Translations under genes and position numbers: made by a program
The notes under the pieces: generated by a model
Database searches by the model: none
Seen by the model: the letters and a program-made list of their open reading frames with translations, nothing else
Told to the model about the DNA's origin: nothing
Part shown: one piece after another, positions 9,365-20,784 of the stretch
How the letters are laid out: every line of letters begins with the position of its first letter
Numbering within the stretch: position 1 is the stretch's first letter
Origin: Diploptera punctata
Lineage: Eukaryota > Arthropoda > Insecta > Blattodea > Blaberidae
Length of the DNA: 64,000 nucleotides
Direction: 5' to 3'
Assembly (NCBI GenBank): GCA_030220185.1
Contig: JASPKZ010004956.1
Location: 312,501 to 376,500, forward strand

Positions 9365-11065
9365 TTTGAGACCTTCTGGAAGTAGTAGGAAGACTCATAA
9401 GGATATGTTTGACCTGATGAGATCATAAAATGATGTCGATTTTAAAGGTCAATTAGAGTACATCGAAGATTACTTGATTTCACATAAACCTTATACCGAA
9501 GAACAAGTAACGGAAAATAAAGCGTAATTTTTCAAGAATGAGATCAGAAATTAAACATAGCTGGATAGCAGCAAAATACAGAAGATATTTATTTGTGAAA
9601 AACAATGAATAGTTGTTGGGCGGAGTGTTTGAATTACTCTTATTAGTGACAAGTCCGGGTAGACCAACAAATATTTCAAAATGTTAGTGAGCGAAGCAAA
9701 TGAAGCAAGAAATAGTATAAATTTGTCTGATAACCCTGAGAAAATTATATATGCAGCTGAAATGGAATTAAGAGCCCAAGGATATAGATGTCCGTCAAAT
9801 ATATTGAAAGAGATTTCAGAACATAAGGATCGTGCTATGGAGTACATGAGTGTGACAAGGCACATGCTAAGCAAGTTTGTCCCGTGGAAGCACTAGCAAT
9901 GTTTGCAAATGCAGATTTGTCAAGGGCGCAATGTGAAAGAATCAGATAAATAACAGGAAATCTTCCCTGTTACTCAGTTTTGCAGCAATATAAAAAACAA
10001 TGTTGTCCTATCAATGAAACTTTCAACATAACCGAAATCTGTGCCGAAGAGAATTTACAAGGTGTCGTGAACCATACAGTCGAAAGATTATTTTTACATT
10101 TAGAAGAAGCTTTGAAAAAATAAACTTTACGATGATGAACCTGATCTCCAAATGATTTGTAATGGGGATGTGATGGCTCACAACAGGCTCAGTTCAAGCA
10201 AAAGTTTGAAAATGATAACGAATACGACTCACACATTTTTTCAAATTTCGTTTGTGTCTCTACGTATAGTATATGGAACGGAAAACAAAATATTGTGGCA
10301 GAACGCAACTCCATCATCACCGACTACTGTATACCTATCCGTATACGGTTTGTAAAGGAGACGGTTCACACAACGAAATAATAAATCAGTTACGTGGAAA
10401 CTGCGACAAGTATTGGAATCAACATCAGTAACAATTGGTGGAAGATCATAATATATTGTAGAAAACAAGATGGTGCTAACAATGATAGACACAAATGTAT
10501 GCAATGTGGTAACATTCACAAAATCTACAATGAGATGTCATATATGTGGATCTACATCTAAATATTTCAACGATTTGAATAAGACAATTGAGATTAATGC
10601 AGATTAATTCGAGTTGTCTATTTTACACGCCAGGATTCGGCTATTTGAAAGCTTACTACATCTTGCTTACAGAATGGGCGTGCCCGCTAAATTTGAAGCA
10701 GAAAAACGTTTAATACAAAGAAACAAAGAAAGAGTCCAAGACGAATTTAAAACAAGCTAGGTATCCATGTATATTTTTGCAAAGCTGGATTCGGGAACAC
10801 AAAAGACGAAAATACAAGCCGAAGATATTTTGAAGGTCCTGAGTTTACAGCTGAAAGAACAGGCGTGGATGTTACTTTTATAAAACAAACAAAGTGATTC
10901 TTGAATGCATTTCAAGCGGGTACAAAATAGATGTACAACGATTTCAGAAATTTACCAGAGAGACTGCAGAACTTTATGTTTGACTGTATGGAAGACATAA
11001 TATGACACTTGCCATGCATAAAATTTTAATACATGGTTCTTTAATAATGGAGATTAAAGGTAAAA
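9365..11065 (+). mobile_element. RAG1/Transib-like transposase relic, multiply frameshifted
   Basis: Plus-strand blocks, in order but in shifting frames: AAEMELRAQGYRCPSNILKE (about 9758-9820), MFANADLSRAQCERIR and PCYSVLQQYKKQCCPINETF (9900-10030), NLQGVVNHTVERLFLHLEEA (10050-10115), QFKQKFENDNEYDS (10195-10240), YCIPIRIRFVKETVHTT (10325-10380), CHICGSTSKYFNDLNKTIEI (10535-10600), ILHARIRLFESLLHLAYRMG (10620-10680), RRYFEGPEFTAERTGVDV (about 10820-10875), SSGYKIDVQRFQKFTRETAE and MHKILIHGS. This order matches a large insect/cnidarian transposon protein family whose zinc ribbon, WQ-helix and final MHKIL blocks resemble the RAG1/Transib core. At least six frameshifts or stops mean it is long dead. 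Calling it Transib rather than a sister family is inference. Confidence 0.6.
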
Positions 11066-11186
11066 AGTCATTTGACCAATAAAATACTGTCATACATCTG
11101 GTTTATTTATATTAAAACTGTAACCTAGCTCTGAATTAGTATAACTTAGTAATTCTCAGTATATTTTTACACTTTAATCATTTGTT

Positions 11187-11480
11187 GTGAAAATTAATTT
11201 ATTGTTAGGATGTTACCACGGAACAAAACCAGATCAAATATTTTTGGAATCAGATATATCAAAACTAAATTGGAAAGTGAAAATGTTCAAATATGGATTG
11301 ATGTCAGATGTGATTGAAGCAATTCTTTTTCAAAACGAACTAAAAGGGTCACATTTAAAGAGCATTGTTCAGTACTTCAAAACAAAGCCAGATAATTCTA
11401 CAAATGACAGAATCTTCGGAACAGGCAACTACTGCCTAAACCAGGAAGTGGAGGAGATGAAGAAGACAGAATCTTTTTGA
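11187..11480 (+). CDS. Unrecognised 97-aa ORF, probably a mobile-element or viral relic
   Basis: The ORF contains CYHGTKPDQIFLESDISKLN and GLMSDVIEAILFQNELKGSH, a protein-like composition without low complexity. Just past its end another frame gives GSGGDEEDRIFLKVIKALEE and ANLLVL before a stop, so the original protein was probably longer and is frameshifted near 11440. No family is recognised. It lies directly before the overlapping basic and acidic small ORFs at 11589-11890, and the group may belong together. Confidence 0.3.
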   Translation: MKINLLLGCYHGTKPDQIFLESDISKLNWKVKMFKYGLMSDVIEAILFQNELKGSHLKSIVQYFKTKPDNSTNDRIFGTGNYCLNQEVEEMKKTESF

Positions 11481-11588
11481 AAGTAATAAAAGCCTTAGAA
11501 GAAGCGAATTTGTTGGTTTTATAAGAAAACATAGGCCTAGTAACAGATACCGACTTGCACTTCATTGCCATAACATGAAGATGTGGAA

Positions 11589-11735
11589 ATGAGTAGAGCT
11601 ACAAAGAGTAGGAGACACTCTTGCCGTACGACAAAGAGCACAGGAAGAAAAACTAGACCAGCTAGGAGAAATAGCATGCAGTCAGGGGTAGGGCTTAGCT
11701 ATAAGAATATCAAGGAGAAGACGAAGAAAAAGTAG
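11589..11735 (+). CDS. 48-aa highly basic small ORF
   Basis: ATG at 11589, stop TAG at 11733-11735. It starts MSRATKSRRHSC and has 17 Arg or Lys in 48 residues. The alternative frame across the same bases (RVGDTLAVRQRAQEEKLDQL) is also open and looks protein-like, so only one is likely genuine. The basic composition recalls nucleic-acid-condensing peptides of some DNA viruses and Polinton-type elements, but composition alone is not homology. Confidence 0.3.
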   Translation: MSRATKSRRHSCRTTKSTGRKTRPARRNSMQSGVGLSYKNIKEKTKKK

Positions 11736-11900
11736 GAGTAGGGTATGTGAAAGAAGGAGATGCCTTACACGTTCCAGAACGAACAAGTGTACTACAGGAA
11801 CTAAGCGCGCGGTTACAAGAAAAACTAGACGTGCCCCCAGGAGTAGATGTTTTAGTAGCGGTAAAGGATTGAAACTTATACGAATACGTTTACTAAAATA
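11710..11900 (+). CDS. Overlapping Arg-rich and acidic open frames
   Basis: One frame gives RRRRRKSRSRVCERRRCLTR and a further RKTRRAPRSRCF, ending in a stop near 11900. The neighbouring frame gives GVGYVKEGDALHVPERTSV and LSARLQEKLDVPPGVDVLVA, ending in a stop near 11870. The second frame has a normal globular composition and may be the true one, with the Arg-rich frame a shadow of GA-rich codons. Neither is recognised. Confidence 0.3.
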
Positions 11901-14204
11901 ACAAAGCTTTTGCGCAAATCTAATTCATCTGCAGATATTAATTTGTTGATAAATAATGAGAAAAGGGAGTGTAAAAATGGTCAGAAAAGTATTTTGAATT
12001 CGATTCAAAATATGTGGCAGAAAATCAAGAACAAAATCAAAACTGAATACTTGCAAAATTCTAAAATACATTTGAAACCAAGAATAAAATAAAGTTTGGA
12101 AGTGTTTCATAAACCGAGTTTCAAAATTAACTTTAAAATGAACTCCAAAAGATAATAAATCTGGTTCAAAATAAATTACAGATTAAACTTACAAGATTTA
12201 TTTCAAATTTCAAGTTAAATAAAATCTTGTTAAAATACAGCTTTACACTATTTATTTATAAAAATATGGACATTTGGAAATTGTGTCTGTGATTTTTAAT
12301 AAAATAAGATTTACAATTGACGGTTGTTATGCATCAACCGATTATGCGCCATTATGTAAGTTTCGAGAAAAATACGTTTAATGTTTAAGTCAAGCTTCAC
12401 TACCGGTGTTTATTGTAGCGCCAAACTAACAATATTACAAGTTAGTTTCCTTGTTTGACAGTTATGCATCAACAATCTAAGGGCGAGGACATTTGGCGCT
12501 TAGCTGTATGATGTAAAATTTATATTAGCATTTATGAAGATATGGTTTCATAACCATTTGTTGCAAAACATAAAATCTCTGATAGGACTTTTCTTTAACA
12601 ATAAGCCTATATTTATATATAAGGTGCTAAAAGTGTGTGTACGCTTACTTCATGAGCCAGTGCAACAGGTGGCATTAAAATCTATTTTTTTTAATGGCAC
12701 TTCACCGTCCAATTAATACTTGCCATGAGAATGGCAAAGTGTGAAAATTTATTTGAGACAACTTTGACGCAGAAATTCTATATACGTGTCGCAATTTCGA
12801 AACAATTTAATAATGTGGAGTATATTACTGCAGGGAGATTAAAATAGAAAAATATTAATTCCAGTTATCTGATTTACAAGGGTGGATTCGTATATTCGAA
12901 TTACATTTTTACAATTTACCAATTAAGACATGGCAAGCTCGAGGATGCGATAAATTGTTGTTGGAAATTAAATTAGAAATCAGAAAAAAATTCGAGAACT
13001 ATGTGACTTGATTTTAAACCTATCTAAATCGGAATTCGGAGGCAAGATGATTCTTTCAGCACTCAGAAATGTCTATCAAAGTTACGAACATAGATTTAGA
13101 TTCAAATAATTCTTTTTAAAGTGACTATTTAACTCATGCCCCAAATTGGAGTCAATGACCAATCACTTTTTAATGAATTTTGATTTACTACCAATCACAG
13201 TCTTTTTCACCTCGATTCTATCAATTTAATTTTATCACTTTAAAATCAAGCTTCTCCTTTTTAACATTCTGAATAGGTCATAACATTATTTTGCAGTGAC
13301 TGGCACTCTAAGAAATATGTTGAATATAACAATTTATATGCTAAGATGAAACAATTCTAGAATGCAAGTGGTTCCCAGATTGTATGTCGGTGCTAGAATG
13401 TAACCATATAGTGCTTGCGGGATACAATATAAAATAATTTGTAGCAATTTATTATACCACTATTTGCACTTTCTTAAACGTATTATTTGCCAGGAATTTA
13501 CGTTCCAGAAAAATAGAAATGATATATTTACATAATAAGACATCAGAAATTAATTAACATATAATATTGGTTATAAACAGTTTGATGTGTTTCATTTTTT
13601 CTCCACTAGGGTGCATTCTTACAATATTGCGATCCTTTGGCATTAAATAATATGATCTGGTTTCAGTGATGAACAAGTGAAACATAACAAAGGTTTTTCA
13701 TTTGTTTTCAAACATCGCAGTTTACATAAAATATATAAATATTTTAAAATAACTATATTTAAATAATGATTTGTGAGTAAATAGCTTAATTTTATTCGTT
13801 AAATAGTCCTAACAAATACCACTCTTGATTTCCAAGTCCTCTAGATAAATTGCAAATCACTCGTGGCATTGCTTATGATAACGGTGTCATGTGGACATGA
13901 TATTCATTTTGATAAATTTAAGATTTACACCCACAACGCGGCCAGATACTTTTCGTTGAACAGCTCCATTGATATAACATGCAGTTGATAGTTCATGAAT
14001 ATTGTATACATGGACCCGAAACTAAGTTTTCAACAATGCTTCCAATCAGGCAATTAACAGAATAAACCAAAAATATTCTTAATAAACGTTTTAAGCAACA
14101 GAATAACAGATTTAATCCTCCATTAAGCAAATAATGCAAACAAAATATCGGGATGTTTACACAATACTGTTTGGAAAAATAAAAAATTAAGAATATATAC
14201 AAAA
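11901..14204. other. Unassigned AT-rich region
   Basis: No coding, RNA or repeat family recognised in 2.3 kb. The word gttatgcatcaac occurs twice (near 12327 and 12462), the first inside a small palindrome. Short ORFs here are low-complexity and Asn/Lys-rich. Confidence 0.3.
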
Positions 14205-14620
14205 GTAAGAATTTACAAATCTGTCATAAGACCAGTTCTAACATATGGTTGTGAATGCCGAACAGAAACTCAAAACAAATCAATGAAACAACCGAAATGA
14301 AAGTTTAAAGGAAAACCGTTGGAAAATCGCTGAGGGAGAAAATTCGCAGCTCTGTTATTAGAGAAGAATGTGAAATTGAACCTATAAACCTCTGGATAAA
14401 TTATAGAAGACTAAATTAGAATGATCACATAGATAGAATGGAGAACAGTAGATTAGTGAAGAAAGTACGTGACTGGACACCTCGCAGAAATGGCCTTTAG
14501 GAAGACCACAACTACGATGGAAGGACGTCACCATACCCCGGACCTGTAGTGAATGAACACGCAACAAGCTGCCAGCTTTCATGAGTAGAGGAAGAAGAAG
14601 AAGAAGACGAAGAAACGTTT
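14205..14620 (+). mobile_element. LINE 3' fragment (endonuclease-RT type) with (GAA)n tail
   Basis: Plus-strand blocks in shifting frames: SVIRPVLTYGCEC, INLWINYRRLN-type text, DHIDRMENSRLVKKV-type text, DWTPRRNGL and PLGRP-type decay, then a stop region and a gaagaagaagaagaag tail at about 14586-14605. This is the C-terminal end of a LINE ORF related to the one at 52905-56093, which also ends in a (GAA)n tract. Many frameshifts; non-functional. Confidence 0.7.
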
Positions 14621-15455
14621 TAAGCGTTATCGTGAGTACTATGCCCGAAAATGCAGCCGAATTTAACTTATTTTATTTTACCTTTTGATTCTGTTCTTAC
14701 TAGCAGGCGAAAATTACAGAATAAAAATTCAAATCCTTCCAAAAGAAGCTGAATAACTATTGATACCGTCAACTGAATCCTCCACAAACCCAGTTCATGT
14801 TGATAACAATTATGGCACAGAAAATTATAAAATAATGTGGATATTGATGAAGATGATTTCTTTTAAAGAGGAGGATGTTCTTGTTTATCAATTTCAGATT
14901 TGTAAGATATGCCCTAAAGTCCAACCAAACATTTTTTAAATACAGTTTCATTGCAAAACAAAATTAAAGGTCCAACTTCGCTCAATACATAGAATCAAGC
15001 AGCTCTACTGCCCGCATCTCACAATAGCGTTCAAGTCATGTATTTCTTCTCAAATGAAGATTAGGCCTATATAAAAAGGGATCAGCATTAATACCTTTAA
15101 GTCGACGTAATATATGTCGGGTTACATATAGTGCCTGAATTAATGTCATATGGAGGCGCCTTGCACGACTTTGCCTACTCTAGGTAGGCTACTATTCTAT
15201 CGATTATAGTCCTACTATTGTGAACCTGTGAACAAATGTAAGGCTCCAAAGTACGATAACAGTTGATAATGTACTGACAATGGGAAACAATATCTGTATA
15301 TAATTTTGTAGACTTTAAGGCCGTTTATTTAATTCTTACAATCGTCTTCCGTGCTGAATGATAGTGGTTCAGAGCTGATACCACTCTTTGTTTTGTCTAC
15401 TCTTCAATAGACATCCTTAGGAGATTCACAGGGAGCAAGCACAGTTTTCTAAGGA
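14621..15455. other. Unassigned AT-rich region
   Basis: No coding or repeat family recognised. Confidence 0.3.
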
Positions 15456-15459
15456 TGTC

Positions 15460-15535
15460 TGCCAGGAAATTTGAACCCGGACCTCTGAATTGATACTTCA
15501 GTGCGCTACCAAATGTCAAAAATATAGTTATAACA
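15460..15535 (-). repeat. tRNA-derived SINE remnant
   Basis: The minus strand carries an A-box-like tggtagcgcactgaagta and a B box ggtccgggttcaaatttcc with the spacing of a tRNA head. No tail or TSD is clear. Confidence 0.5.
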
Positions 15536-15669
15536 TCTAAATGTACAATCGTTATTGCTATAAAGTAAATATTCTCTTTAAAAAGTTGCCTAACTGTTAT
15601 GTTGGCCACTAGATGTCACTTAGAACGACTTCCCGCTACCTCTTGTGTGAATTGAGAGTACTACATGTA

Positions 15670-15790
15670 CGTATAAGAAAAATGTATGTTTGTGTTGGAA
15701 TACTTGAGTAGCTAAGTTTAGAGCGCTAAACCTACAGAGTTTAGAGACTCGGGTTCAAATCCCGACTCAAGCATTCATTTTTCTTTTCAT

Positions 15791-15795
<5 letters not shown>
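15670..15795 (+). repeat. tRNA-like core bracketed by short inverted repeats, copy 1
   Basis: A tRNA-like core (about 15700-15772) has acceptor arms cttgag/ctcaag, a 6-bp anticodon stem ctaaac/gtttag with loop ctacaga, and a T arm tcggg-ttcaaat-cccga. It is preceded by aagaaaaatgtatg and followed by the near-inverse cattcatttttctttt, then catatcatatat and an (AT)n run. The arrangement is the same at 50463-50575. The acceptor end (no clear 7 bp) argues against a functional tRNA gene. Confidence 0.55.

Positions 15796-15840
<45 letters not shown>
15796..15840. repeat. (AT)n microsatellite
   Basis: A continuous at run of about 45 bp directly downstream of the tRNA-like core. A second run at 16168-16212 lies just upstream of the LINE fragment at 16226. 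Confidence 0.95.
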
Positions 15841-15843
<3 letters not shown>

Positions 15844-16163
15844 TGAAACACTAGGTAATGAGAGATATGGCCATTTGGGAAAGAAAATAAAAATCAATAT
15901 CTTAAATAAGTGACATCTTTTCATATAACATTTTAACTTTTAATTTTAAATACGTTCTTATTATGATTTCTATTACTTAGGATTTATATTACTTAGAAAT
16001 GAAATAACATAACAATATTACAACTTCGTTAAGTACTTCGTTTCAGTTAATTAAAAATATTCGTCCTTGAAATATTTTCCCGGACTGAATAGGCGTTAAA
16101 TTGCTCAAAATAACCATTTTTATGTGTATTTGTGTGGTACATCATAAATGTAAACAATTCAAA

Positions 16164-16215
<52 letters not shown>

Positions 16216-16225
16216 TAAACTAAAA

Positions 16226-16662
16226 GTAACTAACTCAGCGGTACTATCGAATCCGTAGGTTCATGACCGCGCGGACGTAAGTCCTCCATACATCCCTATC
16301 CTGAGATTTTTTAAATCATCCTCTGTATAATCTACTTTTCTCAAATTATAGTTAACGTTATTCTCCCGGCTCAACCATTGGTAAACTGGGCGTTTTTCCT
16401 CTGGTTTTCCTATAAAAAATTTCCTTGCATCTCTTTCATTACCCATTCGTGCCACATGTCCAGCCCATCGCAGTCTACGAGACTTAACTGTTCATAATAT
16501 ATCTGGTTTACTGTAAAAATCATGTAGTCCACTGTTATGTAGTCTTCTTCATTCGTCTCTCTGTTCATACCTCTCTGGTCCAAACATGTATTCTCAAATG
16601 CTCGTAATATCATTTCCTCTTTTAAAGTGATAGTTTGTGTTTCGCATTCATATAATATGTAT
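16226..16662 (-). mobile_element. LINE family A, 3' fragment
   Basis: Minus-strand ARMGNERDARKFFIGKPEEK, then a decayed RPVYQWLSRENNVNYNLRKV and DYTEDDLKNLRIG correspond to the family A C-terminus. It is frameshifted at the WAGH block (DMWHEWVMKEMQ shows the shifted frame). The 3' tail is a taactaact sequence at about 16227-16235. Only about 430 bp are present. Confidence 0.85.
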
Positions 16663-16894
16663 TTTTTAAAATTTATTTCTTATTTACTGATACATTAATA
16701 ATCCCAGGTAATATCGCGTCAAAAATGTTTGACTGTTTATGGCTAATGTTTTCAGCTATTAACGACTCTCTTTAACCACTTTGGCGTCTTAAATAAATAT
16801 TGGGTGTGTAATTCCCGTGAAAGTTTTCTTAGAAACTTAGTTCAATCTTGAGGTATTTTACGTGCTTTATATACGATACTGTTTAATACTCCAT

Positions 16895-17045
16895 TTAATA
16901 CCCTTTAGCCTTAATACCCTCCCAAGGGAAGCCAAACTCAAAATTGTTATGCCTTCAAATACTCATCGACCCCGGGCCGGATTTGTATCCGTGAACCACT
17001 AAAACATAGGCGAACATGGCAACCACTATCCACCGAGAACCCATG
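16895..17045 (-). repeat. tRNA-derived SINE remnant (ccGGCCGGgTTTG type)
   Basis: Shares the cccgggccggatttgtatcc B-box region and tRNA-like layout with 42105-42215, read on the minus strand. Highly decayed. Confidence 0.4.
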
Positions 17046-17138
17046 TATCTAGAGTTGTGTATTATGGCTTTTATAGAGAAATTCACTGATTCAATTTTTA
17101 ACGATAGGCCTATTATGAAATTATTCATGATAATACAG

Positions 17139-17146
<8 letters not shown>

Positions 17147-17228
<82 letters not shown>
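17147..17228. repeat. (ATT)n microsatellite
   Basis: About 27 uninterrupted att units. The poly-Ile ORF across it is an artefact. Confidence 0.98.
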
Positions 17229-18120
17229 GAATTCTAACCCAAAAGTAAATCATGAGAAATAACAGGAAAATTGATCGAGAGAATTATTGGAATACCGGAC
17301 CTCTGGAATCCAAATCATCTACATTACGGTTTAGAATTAATGCTTCCTTGTTTAAGTAATAATAAAAAAATCGTCAATTCCGATGTTTCCATCTAAGAAT
17401 ATATTGATAAAAATACAGTAAAAGTGAGTTCCAAATAAAGATTTTTTTGTGTATTTTCCGATATAAGTAAAAGAAGACAGGAAATATATGTGGGAATTGC
17501 AACACATTTTTATATTTGCAGAATCCAATTTATTCAGGATCACGTGATCTGTGACTTTCCTATGGCTGCTTGACTCAAAGTCAGATGGTTTTTCTCCTCT
17601 ACTTGCCTGACTGATTTGCAGGATGGTGAAATCTACAAATTAAACTCAAGTCATTTCACATGTTTCATATCAAATCAGGAATCGAAGGAAATATTGTAAC
17701 TTAATATTTTAAAAAACGTTTGCTCATATTCCAACAATATCCATATTTCTATACATCGCAGACTACGTTTTAGTATTCCACCACAGATAAACACAAATAA
17801 ATATTTTAAAATATTTAAGGGAGATTACGCAGATTTCAAGAACGAATTAAAATTTTGGCTAAACGTTACAACTTGTGAATTGCTTTTTTTTAAATCACTT
17901 CATAAATTTCTGTCAAATTTTAGTCTTAGGATTTAATTTTTCAAATTACACTGGGTAACAATGAAAATGTTCTTCTGCATGTTTTAAGTGTTTCTGAATC
18001 CGTTTTTTGCGCTGATTTCAAATATGCGATTATGTTTCTCCAAATGTCGAAGGTTCGATAGTAATCACAAATTTTGTCTTCGTTACTTTTTCAATTCTAA
18101 GTATATGATTTGTTAATATT
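17229..18120. other. Unassigned AT-rich region
   Basis: No coding or repeat feature recognised. Confidence 0.3.
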
Positions 18121-18124
18121 ATTT

Positions 18125-19100
18125 TTCTCCAAATGTTAACGGTTCGATCGCATTCATGTATCCATTTTTATGGGAGAGCCGAGCAACTAGCCAACACTAC
18201 ATCCAACAAATGTGGCCTTCAAGATACGAACTTGTTCGGGGAAAAAATAATGTTCTTCATGAACCTCTTATTGACGGGAAGAAGATCTTACTACCACCTC
18301 TCCACATTAAATTGGGACTAGAAAAAACAGTATATTAAAGCTTTGGTTAAATCGTCAGATGCTTTGCAACATGGTATTTCTATGTTCCCCTGTTTGATGC
18401 AAAAATATTTGCTAGAGGTTTTACAGGACCTTAAATAGGACAGTTGTTGGAGTCTGCAGAATTAGAACGAAAGACTACACCAGTTGAAAAAGGTGCATGG
18501 CAAACATTTCGTAATGTTGTGCATGGCTTCCTTAGAAACAAGAAGAGTCCCAATTACCGAGAGTTGACTGAGAACTTGCTGAGTACATATCACACATTAT
18601 GTTGCAGTATGTAAACTAAATTACATTACCTGCACACACATTTGGATTTATTTAGACTAAATTTAGGCAATGTGAGTGAAGAACAAGGAGAACGATTTCA
18701 TCAGGATCACAAAAAATATGGAATCAAGATATCAGGGCAGGTAGGATATAAACATGATGGAGGACTATGTTTGGAGTTTGGTGAGGGAGAATCCACAGCA
18801 GCACAAAAGAAAAGGGCGGTCACAACTTCATTTTTAATAAATTTGGTGGCCAAGTCAGTGATGCTGAAACAAAATCTCATTTTATATCATCATATACAAT
18901 ACCAACATAAGCTGGCATTTATTCCATCTATATTTGTGGATTCATTTTTGTCAATTCCCACATTTTCGAATATATTAATTTTCCATAGAACTATTGATGT
19001 GAAACTGACATTTTTGAACTTAGGGTACCTGAATTATGTAAGAACCATGAAAAAAACTGAGAGAAACAAAACTTTGCCCAAAGTTTGTTGGCCAGTGTAA
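18125..19100 (+). pseudogene. Relic of a dispersed arthropod protein family (GERFHQD motif)
   Basis: Plus-strand blocks in shifting frames: HYIQQMWPSRYELVRGKNNV (about 18196-18255), EPLIDGKKILLPPLHIKLGL, a middle part with ERKTTPVEKGAWQTFRNVVH and GFLRNKKSPNYRELTENLLS, and LNLGNVSEEQGERFHQDHKK (near 18657-18717) followed by YQGR-type and HKRKGRSQLHF-type text in another frame. I recognise this as a multicopy insect/cnidarian protein family, probably carried by a DNA transposon, of unknown biochemical role. Stops and frameshifts (for example before 18340 and after 18715) show it is dead. Transposon origin is inferred from copy number elsewhere, not shown here. Confidence 0.55.
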
Positions 19101-19434
19101 TTAGCACCATTTACAATTATTTTTACAAATTTTTGTAATGATTATTTGAATACGATTTTTCACGATATTGAACTACATGAAGACGTGGCAGCCATATTGA
19201 TTTTAACGATTATTCTGTGTTCCAGTGCAGAAAAACATAGAGTTTGTACTAATTAATTTACACTAAATAAAGTCAGCGTGGATTCTTTCACAGGTTAGAG
19301 TACTTAAATTGCGTTAAGTTAGCTTTATGTTGGTCTTTCACACTTTTGTTTTTATTTACAGTGTTCATACTATGCTTTGCAGCTTTACTAGGGAATTATA
19401 GGTTTGGTAGCATTCACTTGCTGTCCACATCGTT

Positions 19435-19630
19435 GATGATAATGATGATTATGGTCAGATGTTCGGGAACCGTTTGAGGCTCAAAGGTTATTGACGTTTA
19501 TTAAACAGGTGAGGAAAAACTCCGAAAAAAAAACTCCCCCAGGAAGCTTGTCCCGATCGGGAATCAAGCCCAGACCCGCTCCGTGACAAGGCAGCACGCT
19601 ACCTCGAGACTACAGCGTGTATGGTGAGCT
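19435..19630 (-). mobile_element. tRNA-derived SINE (copy in minus orientation)
   Basis: Same family as 23455-23650 and 29035-29222. Minus strand: A box tagtctcgaggtagcgtgct, B box ggcttgattcccg, then ggagtttttcctcacctg and a tcatcatt-type tail. RNA polymerase III boxes make the tRNA origin clear. No exact target duplication found. Confidence 0.75.
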
Positions 19631-20116
19631 TTTAGGTTCGTAGGCAACGCGAGTTCAAATATCGGATGTTGGCTGCATCCCGTGTTTCGATAGTGTAAAC
19701 CGCTTCGCGTCTGTTGGCGCATGCGCATGGTATATGGTTGGAACTTAGAAAACATTTCTTGTCACATGTTGTAAAATATTTCCAAAATTCTTTATCGAGT
19801 TACGAAATACAGAGCAATATAAACTCGAATTTATTTCCACGAAAAATGTGATAAATAATTAAAACATTATAGTTCGAAGAGAGACTGCAATAAATTCGTT
19901 TCAAATTGAGAATAAAGGTACGCTAGATATGAAGCCGCTAAACCCACACACATAATAAACATTAACGAAGAACCAAATATTAAACACATAACAAAATAAA
20001 ATATATACTCAAGTAGAAATAATATAATCCACACTTAAACCGATAAAATGTATACAATGATGCTCATTGACATGGAAGAGTACATGCATAAAATGAAGCA
20101 ATTTGTATATGACTAT
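19631..20116. other. Unassigned region
   Basis: No feature recognised apart from a short tRNA-like gcgagttcaaatatcgg near 19650. Confidence 0.3.
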
Positions 20117-20715
20117 CTATTACCCGGCATGCGCTGCTACGCATAAAGAACTGAAATGTGTTTTATATGTAGTTGAATATGTAAAAAGAAAAATAATTAT
20201 AAATTTATATCGTAAGTATATTTAGATACCATTTGCTGATTACCCGGTGTTGCCCAGGAATCTACTTATCCCGAAGTTATTGAGCTGAAAGACAAAAATG
20301 GTTATTGAGAGTTATCCGTAGAAGAATATCCACCATGTGTTGCTAAGCTTGTCCGGGAATCTAGTCATCCCGTTTCTTGGCATCAATGCAATATGCTGAA
20401 AAACAAAAATGATTATTATGAGTTATCCGTAAAGGATAGACATATGCTGTCGCGGACTTCTTTGTAGATTTTTTTAGATATTAAATTTTGTGTACACCAA
20501 CTTGGTTCAGGCAGCGTAAGCCATTTAAGCGTCCAAAAAGTTCCGAAAAACAAGTTTTTCACTACAAGTGGTGATTTTTAAGGGTGAAGGGATTGTTGGA
20601 TAACTAAAACCTTCGCGAGAAATTCCTGAACATTTTGCTAAAAGCCCCATCACTATCGGATTTATGGCAGCGCATAAAATACAAACAAACATTACTTTTA
20701 TATATTAGATAATAT
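20117..20715 (-). repeat. Dispersed repeat X, copy b (fullest)
   Basis: About 600 bp, inverse of 23655-24150. Minus strand starts tatctaatatataaaagtaa with gtttgtttg, then gatgggg and ttcccgggcaa-type text, and ends gcgcatgccggg. It also repeats an internal segment (gagctgaaagacaaaaatgg at about 20280 and a related copy near 20395). No ORF. It may be a non-autonomous element; family not known to me. Confidence 0.7.
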
Positions 20716-20784
20716 TAAGAGATTCGGATAGGGCCCTACAGGAATGTGTAGAGCGATTCAATGAACATGTCATACCGAGATTAA

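Noticed and set aside
15700..15772. Functional tRNA gene
   Set aside because: The T arm and anticodon stem pair well, but the acceptor stem and D arm do not reach tRNA standards and the unit is part of a repeated layout. The same judgement applies to 50490-50558.
17016..17237. ORF with a long poly-isoleucine tail
   Set aside because: It is translation of an (ATT)n microsatellite. The same applies to ORFs at 4740-4973, 26592-26780, 34566-34814 and 58237-58548.
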